The position numbers were made by a program, and so were the translations under genes. A DNA stretch of 46,987 nucleotides from Sulfurovum sp. UBA4779 (GTDB lineage: Bacteria > Campylobacterota > Campylobacteria > Campylobacterales > Sulfurovaceae), in the NCBI GenBank assembly GCA_002403155.1, contig DHHF01000012.1, forward strand, positions 1 through 46,987, in the 5' to 3' direction. Positions 25,819-35,141 of this stretch are shown one piece after another; within the stretch, counting starts at the first letter, position 1; each line of letters opens with the position of its first letter. Under the pieces are notes generated by a model that saw only the letters and a program-made list of their open reading frames with translations, was not told the origin of the DNA and made no database searches.

Positions 25819-26409
25819 ATGGAAAAATTATATGATATTAAAAATGAAATGCTTGTGCATATTCCGATGTGCACGCATGCCAATCCTAAAAATATTTTAA
25901 TGGTCGGTACTTCCGGCAGGATAAAAGAGGAGGTCGAAAAGCATTCAAATGTTGAAAATATCCATATCATTGAGAAAGATGTTACAAATCAAATGGCACA
26001 ATTGAGCGAAGGTTTTTTTGATGTGGCTATTGTGTCAGATGAAAACTTTAAAACAGATAGGGTTTTTTGGGGATTGCTAAACAGGGCGCTTCATTTAAAA
26101 GGTGTCGTGTCTGCAGTGGCAAGTACTATGTTGGTCCAAGAAGAAGCTTTTGCGCAGGAACTTAAAACAATGGGTGAGCTTTTCAAGATCGTCATGCCTT
26201 ACCGGTATGAGGAAGCAGGAGAAAATGGACATATGTTGTCTAAAAATCTTTTACTTGCGAGCAAAGCATATCACCCTACTGCAGATATCAATCTTCAAAG
26301 AGCCGATTTGACAGATGGACTGCACTATTACAATTCGGATATTGCAATCGGTGCATTTCAGGTCCCTTCAATGAGCAAAAAAAGATTTGCGGGTTTAATT
26401 AAATTTTAA
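25819..26409 (+). CDS. Spermidine synthase-like protein, degenerate
   Basis: This 196-residue protein matches the spermidine synthase core: EMLVHIPMCTHANPKNILMVG at the start of the Rossmann domain, and a C-terminal YNSDIAIGAFQVP that matches SpeE. The glycine-rich loop usually written GGGDGG is replaced by GTSGRI, and the catalytic DSSDP loop is replaced by SDENFKTD. The N-terminal beta-strand domain is absent. Catalytic activity is therefore doubtful. The ATG at 25819 follows AAAGGAAAC and is preferred over 25795. coaE starts two bases after its stop codon ends. Confidence 0.7.
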   Translation: MEKLYDIKNEMLVHIPMCTHANPKNILMVGTSGRIKEEVEKHSNVENIHIIEKDVTNQMAQLSEGFFDVAIVSDENFKTDRVFWGLLNRALHLKGVVSAVASTMLVQEEAFAQELKTMGELFKIVMPYRYEEAGENGHMLSKNLLLASKAYHPTADINLQRADLTDGLHYYNSDIAIGAFQVPSMSKKRFAGLIKF

Positions 26410-26410
26410 C

Positions 26411-27004
26411 ATGGCATTTCAATACGCTATTGCATTGACAGGAGGAATTGCTACCGGAAAAAGTTCGGCAACTGCTATTCTTTCTTTGTATGGATTTCGC
26501 TTTATCGATGCAGACAAGATCGCGCATCAAATATTGGATGAGCAGCATAGGGCGGTTGCAGAAATGTTTGGCAAAGATTTGATTTTTGGTAGTAAAGTGG
26601 ACAGAAAGAGGTTGGGAAGCATCATATTTTCTGATCCTATAAAACGCAAAATGCTTGAATCTTTGCTGCATCCTCTTATTTATCAGGAAATAGAGCGCCA
26701 ATCTTACAGAGAAGATCAATTTAAAAAACCCTACATCATAGATATTCCGCTTTTTTTTGAAGGCGGCCGTTATCCTGTAGAAAAATCACTTGTAGTCTAT
26801 GCTGCAAGAGAGCAGCAGCTGCAAAGATTGATGCACAGAGAAGGATATAATCAGGTGGAAGCGATGAGCCGTATAGATTCTCAAATGGATATAGAGCAAA
26901 AACGAGATAGGGCTACTTATGTTATTGATAACAGCGGAGATTTAAGAAGACTACAGCAAGAATGCGAACGTGTGAAAGAGGCTATTTTAAAGGATTTTTT
27001 ATGA
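26411..27004 (+). CDS. coaE: Dephospho-CoA kinase
   Basis: CoaE phosphorylates dephospho-CoA in the last step of CoA synthesis. The P-loop GGIATGKSS is at residues 11-19, followed by the DADKIAHQILD block typical of the family. DIPLFFEGG is the lid-side acidic segment. Length is 197 aa. It is transcribed with the spermidine synthase-like gene upstream, and its stop overlaps the dapF start (ATGA). Confidence 0.93.
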   Translation: MAFQYAIALTGGIATGKSSATAILSLYGFRFIDADKIAHQILDEQHRAVAEMFGKDLIFGSKVDRKRLGSIIFSDPIKRKMLESLLHPLIYQEIERQSYREDQFKKPYIIDIPLFFEGGRYPVEKSLVVYAAREQQLQRLMHREGYNQVEAMSRIDSQMDIEQKRDRATYVIDNSGDLRRLQQECERVKEAILKDFL

Positions 27005-27747
27005 CAGTAACTAAGTATTCAGGCAATGGCAATGATTTTATCATTTTTATAGCGCAGGAAAAAGCAGATAGAAGCCAATTGGCTAAAAAACTATGCCATA
27101 GGCAAAACGGTGTTGGTGCAGATGGTATGGTTGTTGTGCTGCCCCATCCTGACTACGATTTTGAATGGGAATTTTATAATGCAGACGGAAGTCGTGCAGC
27201 GATGTGCGGAAACGCTTCGCGGTGTGTAGCGCATTTTGCGCATGAAAAAGGTATTTCAAAAAACAATAAAGCAGAATTTTTAACCGGAGCAGGGGTTATA
27301 CATGCCACAATCAATGGGCTTTATGTCATAAGTGATATGGTTGAGCCGAAAATACTCAGAGAAGACATTATTGAAGACGGGGAACAATGGTGGCTGATTG
27401 ATTCTGGAGTACCTCATTTGGTTGCAGTGCGTGAAAATATTGATGTTTTCGACTTGGAACAAGCGAGAGTTTTGCGTCAAAAATATGATAGCAATGTAAA
27501 TATCTGCAAAATAGACGGCGATACCATGTATGTGCGTACCTATGAGCGGGGAGTGGAAAATGAAACGCTCGCTTGCGGAACGGGAATGGTAGCATGTTTT
27601 ATACGAAACTATAAAGAGGGACGGGTACCGGAGCAGGTAAAAGTGTATCCAAAAAGCGGCGACGAGCTCTATGTAAGCTATGAAAATGGAGTTTACCGTT
27701 TTGGCGGCAAAGTGACAAAGACATTTGTTGCGGAAACTTTGATATAA
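27001..27747 (+). CDS. dapF: Diaminopimelate epimerase
   Basis: DapF interconverts LL- and meso-diaminopimelate for lysine and peptidoglycan. The two catalytic cysteines are placed: Cys69 (AMCGNASRCV) and Cys192 (LACGTGMVA). NGNDFIIF opens the protein in family style. I start at the ATG 27001, which overlaps the coaE stop. The in-frame start at 26962 would add 13 residues that are not part of the family. Length is 248 aa. Confidence 0.94.
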   Translation: MTVTKYSGNGNDFIIFIAQEKADRSQLAKKLCHRQNGVGADGMVVVLPHPDYDFEWEFYNADGSRAAMCGNASRCVAHFAHEKGISKNNKAEFLTGAGVIHATINGLYVISDMVEPKILREDIIEDGEQWWLIDSGVPHLVAVRENIDVFDLEQARVLRQKYDSNVNICKIDGDTMYVRTYERGVENETLACGTGMVACFIRNYKEGRVPEQVKVYPKSGDELYVSYENGVYRFGGKVTKTFVAETLI

Positions 27748-27774
27748 CATATGGATTTTTGAAAATTAAAACAA

Positions 27775-28413
27775 ATGAAAAAAATATTAATTATTCTAAC
27801 ACTAGCAGTTGCCAGTTTGTCTGCGGATGAGTTTGAGCGGGCTGCAGCAGATTATCGGAAGGGAAACTTTATCAAGGCGTTCAATGCTTTTTTTGTTTTA
27901 GCCAAAGAAGGAGACCCTAAAGCCCAGTATAATGTAGGCCTAATCTATGCCAATGGCAAAGGGGTTAAAGCAGATATTTCTCAGGCAATGAAATGGTATG
28001 AGAAGTCAGCTTTGCAGGGCAATGTATCTGCACAATATAATTTGGCACAACTCTATCATGAACGAACGAAGAAAGATCCTCATGCGCATGAAAAAGCAAG
28101 GTATTGGTATGAGAAAGCGGCAGAGGGAGGCTGCAAAGAGGCTTTTAATAATCTTGCTTCATTCTACCTGCAAGGCAATGGCGTAAAAAAAGATCACCAA
28201 AAGGCGCTTGAGCTTTTGGAGAAGGGGGCTAAAATGGAAGATGCCAATGCGCAGATTAATTTAGCGGTTATGTATGCATGGGGGGAAGGTATAACGCATA
28301 ATAAAATGAAGGCATACGAAAACTTCAAAAAAGCATTAGAAAGCGGGAAAAGTGAGGCGAGTGAATATCTTGATAGGCTCTGCAAAGAAAGCGCATGGGT
28401 GTGTGAAAATTAA
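27775..28413 (+). CDS. Sel1-repeat secreted protein
   Basis: A 212-residue protein with a signal peptide (MKKILIILTLAVASLSADE) and tandem Sel1-like repeats (AxxYxxGxGVxxDxxKAxxWYxKAA pattern). Clear examples are AQYNVGLIYANGKGVKAD and the run ending GVKKDHQKALELLEKGA. The fold is a helical solenoid for protein-protein contacts, and the protein is probably periplasmic. No enzyme motif is seen. tRNA-Val follows. Confidence 0.85.
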   Translation: MKKILIILTLAVASLSADEFERAAADYRKGNFIKAFNAFFVLAKEGDPKAQYNVGLIYANGKGVKADISQAMKWYEKSALQGNVSAQYNLAQLYHERTKKDPHAHEKARYWYEKAAEGGCKEAFNNLASFYLQGNGVKKDHQKALELLEKGAKMEDANAQINLAVMYAWGEGITHNKMKAYENFKKALESGKSEASEYLDRLCKESAWVCEN

Positions 28414-28445
28414 GGATATCTTTGGCATAATTGCGTCTCTTCTTT

Positions 28446-28521
28446 GATCGCGTAGCTCAGTTGGTAGAGCACTACCTTGACATGGTAGGGGTCGTTGGTT
28501 CGAGTCCAATCGTGATCACCA
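28446..28521 (+). tRNA. tRNA-Val (GAC)
   Basis: The 76-base cloverleaf closes with acceptor stem GATCGCG/CGTGATC (one G-T pair), discriminator A and encoded CCA. The anticodon loop TTGACAT sits between CTACC and GGTAG, giving anticodon GAC for valine. A CATAAT -10 candidate lies just upstream (28426-28431). Confidence 0.95.
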
Positions 28522-28554
28522 TCTCTTTTAATTTATTTCTATCAAACTTTTCGT

Positions 28555-28560
28555 TATAAT
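28555..28560 (+). promoter_or_regulatory. thrS-infC promoter -10
   Basis: TATAAT ends 52 bases before the TTG start of thrS, in the AT-rich gap after tRNA-Val. I see no T-box or other structured leader here. Confidence 0.45.
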
Positions 28561-28612
28561 ACCCCCATTTTTAAACATTTATGTTAAATACCACTATGAT
28601 AAAAGGTTTATT

Positions 28613-30427
28613 TTGAACGAAAATATTATCGGTTATATCGACAACCAGGGTAACATTGTAGATACGCAAAGTGCAGGAGAGTCCTGTGTGGCTACGCCTA
28701 TAGAGTTTGATAATTCTAAAGAGTCTTTAGAGATCATACGGCACTCTGCTGCACATCTTATGGCTCAAGCCATTACAGAACTTTATCCAAATTCACAGTT
28801 TTTTGTAGGCCCGGTGGTCGATGAAGGATTTTACTATGACTTTAGAGTAGATCAGAAGATTTCAGAAGATGATCTTAAAATGATCGAAAAAAAGATGAAA
28901 GAGCTCATCAAGAAAAAATATACCATTGAAAAATATGAGATCAGCAAAACAGAAGCTCTCAAAAAATTTGCCAATGACGATCTTAAATTGGCAGTGCTTT
29001 CACGCATTCCCGATGAAGTGGTAAGTATCTACAAACAAGGAGGGTTTGAAGACCTTTGCAGGGGGCCTCATGTTCCTTCATTGAATTTTTTAAATAATTT
29101 TAAACTCACCCGTATCGCCGGAGCCTATCTTGGAGGAGACGAAAAGGCAGAAATGCTGACGCGTATCTATGGCATTGCTTTTGCAGACAAAGAATCGCTT
29201 AATGCCCATTTAACCATGCTTGAAGAGGCAAAAAAACGTGACCATCGAAAGATCGGCACGGAAATGGAACTTTTTATGTTCAATGACGAAGCGGGTGCGG
29301 GCTTGCCGTTTTGGATGCCCCAGGGAGCAAAACTGAGAGTGAAACTCGAAGAGATACTCCATAAAGCCCATCGCATCAGGGGGTATCAGCCTGTACGCGG
29401 CCCGGAGATACTAAAATCCGATATGTGGAGAACATCGGGCCATTATGCCTGCTATGGCGAAAATATGTATCTGACAAACATTGACGAGCAAGAATACGGC
29501 ATCAAGCCGATGAACTGTATCGGCCATATCCAAATCTTTAAACAGACGCAAAAAAGCTATCGCGATTTGCCGTTAAAATTTTATGAATACGGTGTGGTGC
29601 ATAGACATGAAAAATCCGGCGTATTGCATGGGCTGTTAAGGGTGCGCGAGTTTACACAGGATGATGCGCATATTTTTTGTACGCCCGAACAAATCAGCAG
29701 CGTTGTGCTTGAAGTTGTAGAGTTTGTAGACGCCGTCATGAAACTGTTTGAGTTTGATTATACGATGGAAATTGCAACAAAACCGGAAAAGGCTATTGGA
29801 GAAGATAGCGTATGGGAGCTGGCAACACAGGGCTTGAAAGATGCATTGGACAACAACCGATTGCCTTATACGATAGATGAGGGCGGAGGTGCATTTTACG
29901 GTCCGAAAATAGATGTCAAGATTACCGATGCTCTTGGAAGAAAATGGCAATGCGGGACAATACAGGTTGATTTTAACCTGCCACAGCGTTTTGATGTAGA
30001 ATATGTTGCAGAAGACAATACAAGAAAACAGCCTGTTATGATTCATCGGGCAATTCTTGGTTCGTTTGAAAGGTTTATTGCCATTTTGACTGAACATTAT
30101 GCCGGAGAATTTCCGTTTTTCCTTGCGCCTACACAAGTGATTTTCGTGCCGATTGCACAAAGCCATGCTGCTTATGCCTCTACTTTAAAGCAAATGCTGC
30201 TGCAAGAAGGGATCGATGCAGAAGTATCGGATAAAAATGATTCTCTCAATAAACGGATTCGAACCGCTGAAAAGCAAAGAGTGCCTTATGTGGTGATTAT
30301 CGGAGATGAAGAAGTAAACACACAAACAGTTGCAATACGCGACAGAAGAGATAAAAAACAGTATAATCTTACACAAGATGAATTTATGGTAAAATTAAAA
30401 CAACAACTTCAAGAGGGTAAAATTTGA
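28613..30427 (+). CDS. thrS: Threonyl-tRNA synthetase
   Basis: ThrRS charges tRNA-Thr. The editing domain shows HSAAHLMAQA and CRGPHVPS; the class II catalytic core shows KPMNCIGH (zinc-binding Cys) and HRAILGSFERF. Length is 604 aa. Only ~38 residues precede the editing domain, so the N-terminal TGS domain of E. coli ThrRS (~60 residues) is missing or reduced, as I recall for relatives. The start is TTG at 28613 after an AAAAGG site; no in-frame ATG precedes it. It forms an operon with infC (overlap at TTG/TGA). Confidence 0.95.
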   Translation: MNENIIGYIDNQGNIVDTQSAGESCVATPIEFDNSKESLEIIRHSAAHLMAQAITELYPNSQFFVGPVVDEGFYYDFRVDQKISEDDLKMIEKKMKELIKKKYTIEKYEISKTEALKKFANDDLKLAVLSRIPDEVVSIYKQGGFEDLCRGPHVPSLNFLNNFKLTRIAGAYLGGDEKAEMLTRIYGIAFADKESLNAHLTMLEEAKKRDHRKIGTEMELFMFNDEAGAGLPFWMPQGAKLRVKLEEILHKAHRIRGYQPVRGPEILKSDMWRTSGHYACYGENMYLTNIDEQEYGIKPMNCIGHIQIFKQTQKSYRDLPLKFYEYGVVHRHEKSGVLHGLLRVREFTQDDAHIFCTPEQISSVVLEVVEFVDAVMKLFEFDYTMEIATKPEKAIGEDSVWELATQGLKDALDNNRLPYTIDEGGGAFYGPKIDVKITDALGRKWQCGTIQVDFNLPQRFDVEYVAEDNTRKQPVMIHRAILGSFERFIAILTEHYAGEFPFFLAPTQVIFVPIAQSHAAYASTLKQMLLQEGIDAEVSDKNDSLNKRIRTAEKQRVPYVVIIGDEEVNTQTVAIRDRRDKKQYNLTQDEFMVKLKQQLQEGKI

Positions 30428-30972
30428 GCAAACAAAACGAGAAAAGCAGGGGTAGAAAAAAAGGCGATGACGTCATTATGAATGACGAAATCAGGGCGGC
30501 AGAGCTTAGAGTGCTGAGTGAGGACGGAGAGCAATACGGGATCATTTCCAAAGCAGAAGCGCTTAGAATTGCTGAATCAAAAGGATTGGATTTGGTGCTT
30601 GTTTCTCCGGATGCAAAACCCCCTGTTGCAAAAGTGATGGATTACGGAAAACACAAGTATGAAGTCGAAAAAAAGAAAAAAGAAGCTAAAAGAAATCAAA
30701 AGAAAATTGAAATTAAAGAGATTAAATTTTCTTGCAAAATAGCAGAAAACGATATCAATTACAAAGTAAAACATGCCAGAGAGTTCCTGCAAGAAGGGAA
30801 ACATGTCAAACTGCGTGTCTTTTTGCGGGGACGGGAAATGGCAAATCCTGAATGGGGTATCGACGTGCTTAAACGTGTATGGCCAATGCTCGAAGATATC
30901 GGCCATCTTGAAAAAGATGCGCATCAAGAGGGGCGTTATATCAATATGTATGTCACACCTCTAAAGAAATAG
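30424..30972 (+). CDS. infC: Translation initiation factor IF-3
   Basis: IF-3 keeps the 30S subunit free and checks start codons. The sequence has the two-domain IF-3 layout: the N-domain with VIMNDEIRAAELRVL and the linker-rich middle with KEIKFSCKIAENDINYKVKHA; length 182 aa. The start is TTG at 30424 overlapping the thrS stop, with GAGGG upstream; an internal ATG exists at 30478. rpmI and rplT do not follow directly, being 3.4 kb away beyond the MutS-HNH gene. Confidence 0.93.
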   Translation: MSKQNEKSRGRKKGDDVIMNDEIRAAELRVLSEDGEQYGIISKAEALRIAESKGLDLVLVSPDAKPPVAKVMDYGKHKYEVEKKKKEAKRNQKKIEIKEIKFSCKIAENDINYKVKHAREFLQEGKHVKLRVFLRGREMANPEWGIDVLKRVWPMLEDIGHLEKDAHQEGRYINMYVTPLKK

Positions 30973-31267
30973 TACACCTTTTATTTAACTTTCTTGTTCT
31001 CGCGTTAAGCGCGGGGATGTATGTAAGATACAGATAAAATCGACAAATATAAAAGATACAACCTTGTCTTTTTAATTTTTATATTGCGTATCGCATTAGG
31101 GGGGATGTCTCCTCCTGTATTCGTTGATTTATCTCCTAAAATTCAAATCATAGTCTTTTATAACAATAATTGGAGTTTGGAGAAGAATTGGCGGTTGTCT
31201 CTTTTGATGGCAAGCTTTGCTTTAAAGAAATTTTATAAATGCGGTTGAATATTACTTTATCTTTTGA
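30973..31267. other. Intergenic DNA between infC and mutS7
   Basis: A 295-bp convergent gap. It has one short hairpin, CGCG-TTAA-GCGCG (~31001-31013), without a T-run, and AT-rich DNA otherwise. I see no gene, tRNA or IS end in it. Confidence 0.45.
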
Positions 31268-34197
31268 TTATTCCTTGATTTGATAATGCAGCTTCAACCC
31301 CTCATCGGTCATCACAAACCCTGAGATCACTATTTTGCCTTCATGTACCATCTGATGGTGTTTTTTACATAAAGGAATGAGATTATACTTGTGGTTTTTA
31401 TGGAAGTGCTCGATGTGGCCGGTTTCATTTGCCTCTTTTTGTTCTGCGATGTGGTGTACATCATCTACCGGCTCATCGCATAATGCACATTTGCCTAGAT
31501 AGAGCTCTTTGTTGTATCTGCTTCTCTTCTGTTTTGCAAGACGTTTCATATCGCTTTGTGAGTGATCGAGGTTTTCACGGATATCCTGTGCCGTTTTAAG
31601 AAACTCTTTGTCCAAGTGCAGGGATTTGGCAAATTCCAGCCCGTAAAGACTGTCACCCATGCCAAGCTGTAGTACACGATTATAAATAAGTCGATCATTC
31701 TCATCGTCATACTTGATACCAAGATGAAGGAAGATGAGGTGTTTAAGCCCTTGCAGGTTTGGTATCTGCCCCAGCTGATGCAGATGGGTAGCGAAGATGA
31801 AAGTTGATCTTAAAGAGATAAGTTTTAGTATCGCTGCTGAAACGATCGCAAGAGCGGATTCGGTTTCGGTTCCCTGAGATATCTCATCGCCTAGTATAAG
31901 CGAACGTTCATTGGCACGGTTGAAGATATTTTTGAGTTCCATCATCTCTACACTGAAGGTTGAAAGACCCTTATAGAGATTGTCTTTTGATACGATCCGG
32001 GTAAAGAGCTTGTCATAAAGCCCAAAACGCATTTCTGCGGCAGGAACAAAAAATCCTGCCTGAGCAAGTATAACACTAAGGCCGATACTCTTCATCAGTG
32101 ATGACTTTCCCGAAGAGTTGATTCCGTAAAGCAGGACACCCAGTACATTCTCATTATTACTCGCATTGAGTGTGATATGATTGTATGTTGTGCCATTGTT
32201 GCTGCCTAAAAACAGGTCGTTTGGCACGTAGATACCCCGTTCGTCATTAGCTTCGATAATCGGATGGCGAAGTGCGATGGCTTCATAGAAATTACCTTCT
32301 TCGATGATCGGACGGGTGAGGTTCATTGTTTTTGTGCATTTGGCATTGGAGATGGCAACATCGATATCGGCGATGAAGACGATCAAGGTTTCAAGCAGAC
32401 GCGAAAAGCGATTTTCCAAAAGCTTGAGGCTTTCTAGATAGCGCTGCTTGATGAGCGAAACAAGCTGCACCTGTGCAGTTTCATAGTTACGGGTGATCTC
32501 TTCAAAAAGAGGAGCCTGTACCTTGACGGCATTTTTAAGATGCCTAAAAGAGAAGTCCTTGAAAAAGTGATGTTCATTGTCTATTGTGACAAAGGATTCT
32601 TTGAGAACTTTTTCTATCATCATAAAGCGATTTTTGGTAAGGTTGAGGAAGTAGCCTTCGCTGTCTAGGTAACTGACTGTGGTATAGCGTGTATTGCTGT
32701 TAAAAAGCTTGTCTTTTTCAAAAAACGATTCAATATGGGATGCAACCGTATCCATCTTGTCGATTTCTTTTTGTTGCGCTTTGACAATGGTGTCAATCGC
32801 AGGGTAGATACCGTTTTTGAAGATATTGTCATTGATTTGTTCGATACGGAACCTGGCACACACATCCAGTTCAAAGGTATTTTCCAATACTTTTGCCATT
32901 TCTTGGACCTCGTCATAAAGCTTTTCGTCAATATGCAGTCCATTTTCTTTGCCATCCTTGATGAGCTTGAGGATAGACTCCAGAGACATTGCGATGTAAG
33001 TAAGCTCAACCGGATGGAGTTTGCGTAGTTTGATACGCCGTGCAATACGCTCCAGATCATAGATTTGTTTAAGATGTGTTTCAAAACGGTCAACATTAGG
33101 CAGCAGCTGTTCGGTAAGATTGTAGCGCTCTTCCAGGAGCGCTTTGTCACAAATCGGGTTAAGCAGGCGCTCCTTGAGCAGGCGTTTGCCAAAGGCGGTG
33201 GAAGTTTTGTCGATCAAATCAAGCAGCGTCACATCACTCGGGTCACGCGAGATGACTGAGAGCTGTTCCATGGCATTGTTGCCTATGTACATATAGCGGT
33301 TTGAGCCAAGAAACTGGGGTTTGTTCATTTTTTCTATGATGCTTTCGTCATGTTCGATGATGAAGTCAATGAGTATCGCCAGCGCTTCTGTGGTATAGGG
33401 ATGGCGTTCAAGGTCAAGGTACTCGATCGCGCTTAAAAAGGAGTTGATCTCAAACACTCTCGAAAAAAGCTCGTTTTGGAAACTGATCTTAAAGCGTTGG
33501 GTATTGACGGTGTGATGCAAAGTGCCCAGTTCAAGATAGTGCATCAGCCACTCTTTGTCAATCTCTTTGCTTTCCAGGGTAATGATGACTTCGGAGGTGG
33601 TATAGGTTTGAAGCAGGTTAAATGCTTCATCCAGCGCATAGGTTTTGTCATCGCGGGTAGAGTGTATTTCATTGGTGATGGTTTTGCCCGTGCTGACATC
33701 GATCGCTGCATAGCCGACGGAGTAAATGCCGGCATTTTCATCGATCATGAGCGAGACGATATTATTTTCTGTGGGCTCGCTAAGATATTCGAAGTTCGTA
33801 CCCGGAGAGATGATGTTTGAGACATAGCGTTTGACATTGGGCATTTCGCCTTTTTGCTTGACAACGATAATCGTGTATTTTTTGGTTGCGATCAGACGTG
33901 AGAGATAGCGGTCAAGTGAAACGGCGGGTACACCGGCCAGCAACGGGTTGTTGATTGTGTTTTCTGTACAGCTTTGCTTTTGCGGGTCAGTTGGATATTG
34001 AGCAGTTCGGCGATCTCCTTGGCCTTGCCGATCTTTAGCTCGTCATTGTTGACCTCATAGACTTCGAAGAATGTGCCGATTTCCATGAACACTAGGGCAT
34101 CTTTGCCGTATTTTTCCTCAAAATGCCGCTGCAGATCGAAGTAGACTTCGGTAAGGAGTTTTTTCTTATTGGAGAGTATTTCGGTAACTTGATCCAC
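31268..34197 (-). pseudogene. mutS7: MutS7-like protein with C-terminal HNH nuclease, frameshifted
   Basis: The reading is split. The frame from the GTG at 34197 encodes the mismatch-recognition start (YGKDALVFMEIGTFFEVYEV), and a second frame ending at 31268 continues from PLLAGVPAVSLDRYLSRLI. Together they give ~970 residues. Domains: N-terminal mismatch recognition, connector/core, MutS ATPase with YGINSSGKSS (Walker A) and LILGDEISQGTE (Walker B), then a C-terminal HNH nuclease (CALCDEPVDDVHH ... NLIPLCKKHHQMVHEG). This layout matches the MutS7 branch known from Campylobacterota, octocoral mitochondria and giant viruses. The break is a one-base shift near 33952-33982, either a true lesion or a homopolymer error. 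Confidence 0.85.
33952..33982 (-). other. Apparent one-base frameshift in mutS7
   Basis: Reading the coding strand, LTRKSK is followed by AVQKTQSTTRC in the upstream frame. In the downstream frame the same bases give SCTENTINNPLLAGVPA, which continues the protein smoothly. One extra A in either short A-run (33973-33975 or 33978-33981) would restore a single frame. Confidence 0.75.
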
Positions 34198-34296
34198 GTG
34201 CTGCTAACCTGTCTTGTTTTGTTGGGATTGATTGTACCACAAGTGAGGTTAGAAGCACTAAAAGCCATACTTTAGATTTACTTCAGAAAAATTGGG

Positions 34297-34302
34297 TATA
34301 AT
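34297..34302 (+). promoter_or_regulatory. rpmI-rplT promoter -10
   Basis: TATAAT preceded by TGGG (extended -10 type), 65 bases before the rpmI ATG. It is divergent from mutS7. Its presence agrees with rpmI-rplT being transcribed separately from infC here. Confidence 0.6.
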
Positions 34303-34367
34303 GGCGTCCCATTTTATGTCGATAGCAGTATTGTTATCGGGTAAAAAATCCAACAGGGAGTAAGCAT

Positions 34368-34559
34368 ATGCCTAAAATGAAAAGCGTAAAAGGCGCTGTA
34401 AAGCGTTTTAAGATCAAAAAAAGCGGCAAAATCAAAAGAGGAACGGCGTTTAGAAGCCATATCCTTACAAAAGTGGACGGACAGCACCACAGAAGTATGA
34501 GAAGCCCAAAATATGTTGATAGCGTAGATGCAAAAAATATAAAAGAGATGATTAACTAA
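34368..34559 (+). CDS. rpmI: 50S ribosomal protein L35
   Basis: A basic 63-residue protein matching bL35: MPKMKSVKGAVKRFKIKKSG with the family lysine pattern, and the central GKIKRGTAFRSHILT. It is followed 137 bp later by rplT. Full length for the family. Confidence 0.96.
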   Translation: MPKMKSVKGAVKRFKIKKSGKIKRGTAFRSHILTKVDGQHHRSMRSPKYVDSVDAKNIKEMIN

Positions 34560-34696
34560 GGTTAATCCGATACAGTAGTTTCCCTCAATAGACAAGAGGC
34601 AAGTTCAAGCAAAATGTTTGACACCTACTATAACCAAACTTTGAAATATACAGCATGTATTTCAAGTTTTAGTACAAGATAAGGTAAAGGAAAAAA

Positions 34697-35053
34697 ATGA
34701 GAGTAAAAACAGGTGTTGTAAGACACAGAAGACATAAAAAATTATTAAAACAAGCAAGAGGGTTCTATAGCGGAAGAAGAAAGCACTTCAGAAAAGCGAA
34801 AGAACAGCTTGAACGTTCATTGGTATATGCTTACAGAGACAGAAGACAGAAAAAAAGAGATTTTAGAAGACTTTGGATTATTCGTATCAATGCAGCTGCA
34901 AGATTGAATGATTTGAACTATTCAAGATTTATGCACGGTTTAAAACTTGCGAATATTGAACTTGACAGAAAAGTACTTGCAGATATGGCGATGAATGCAC
35001 CTGAAGCTTTCTCAAAAGTAGCAAATGCTTCAAAAGCAGCACTCGCAAAATAA
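34697..35053 (+). CDS. rplT: 50S ribosomal protein L20
   Basis: bL20, a 118-residue rRNA-binding protein of the large subunit: MRVKTGVVRHRRHKKLLKQA, the YRDRRQKKRDFRRLWI helix and NDLNYSRFMHGL are all present. It is preceded by AAGGAAAAAA. Co-transcribed with rpmI. Confidence 0.97.
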   Translation: MRVKTGVVRHRRHKKLLKQARGFYSGRRKHFRKAKEQLERSLVYAYRDRRQKKRDFRRLWIIRINAAARLNDLNYSRFMHGLKLANIELDRKVLADMAMNAPEAFSKVANASKAALAK

Positions 35054-35064
35054 TTTCTTTATTT

Positions 35065-35090
35065 AGAAGCTACGCTTTTAGCGTGCTTCT
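35065..35090 (+). terminator. rplT terminator
   Basis: AGAAGC (35065-35070), then T and ACGCT, pairs with AGCGTGCTTCT (35080-35090): about 11 pairs with one bulged T and a three-base loop, followed by GTCTTTATG. Placed directly after rplT. Confidence 0.65.
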
Positions 35091-35141
35091 GTCTTTATGA
35101 TAATTTTCTTTCTCTAAAGTAATCGGCAAATATATTTTACT

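Noticed and set aside
28522..28612. T-box or other riboswitch leader of thrS
   Set aside because: Only 90 bp separate tRNA-Val from the TTG start, with no structured stem or T-box sequence.
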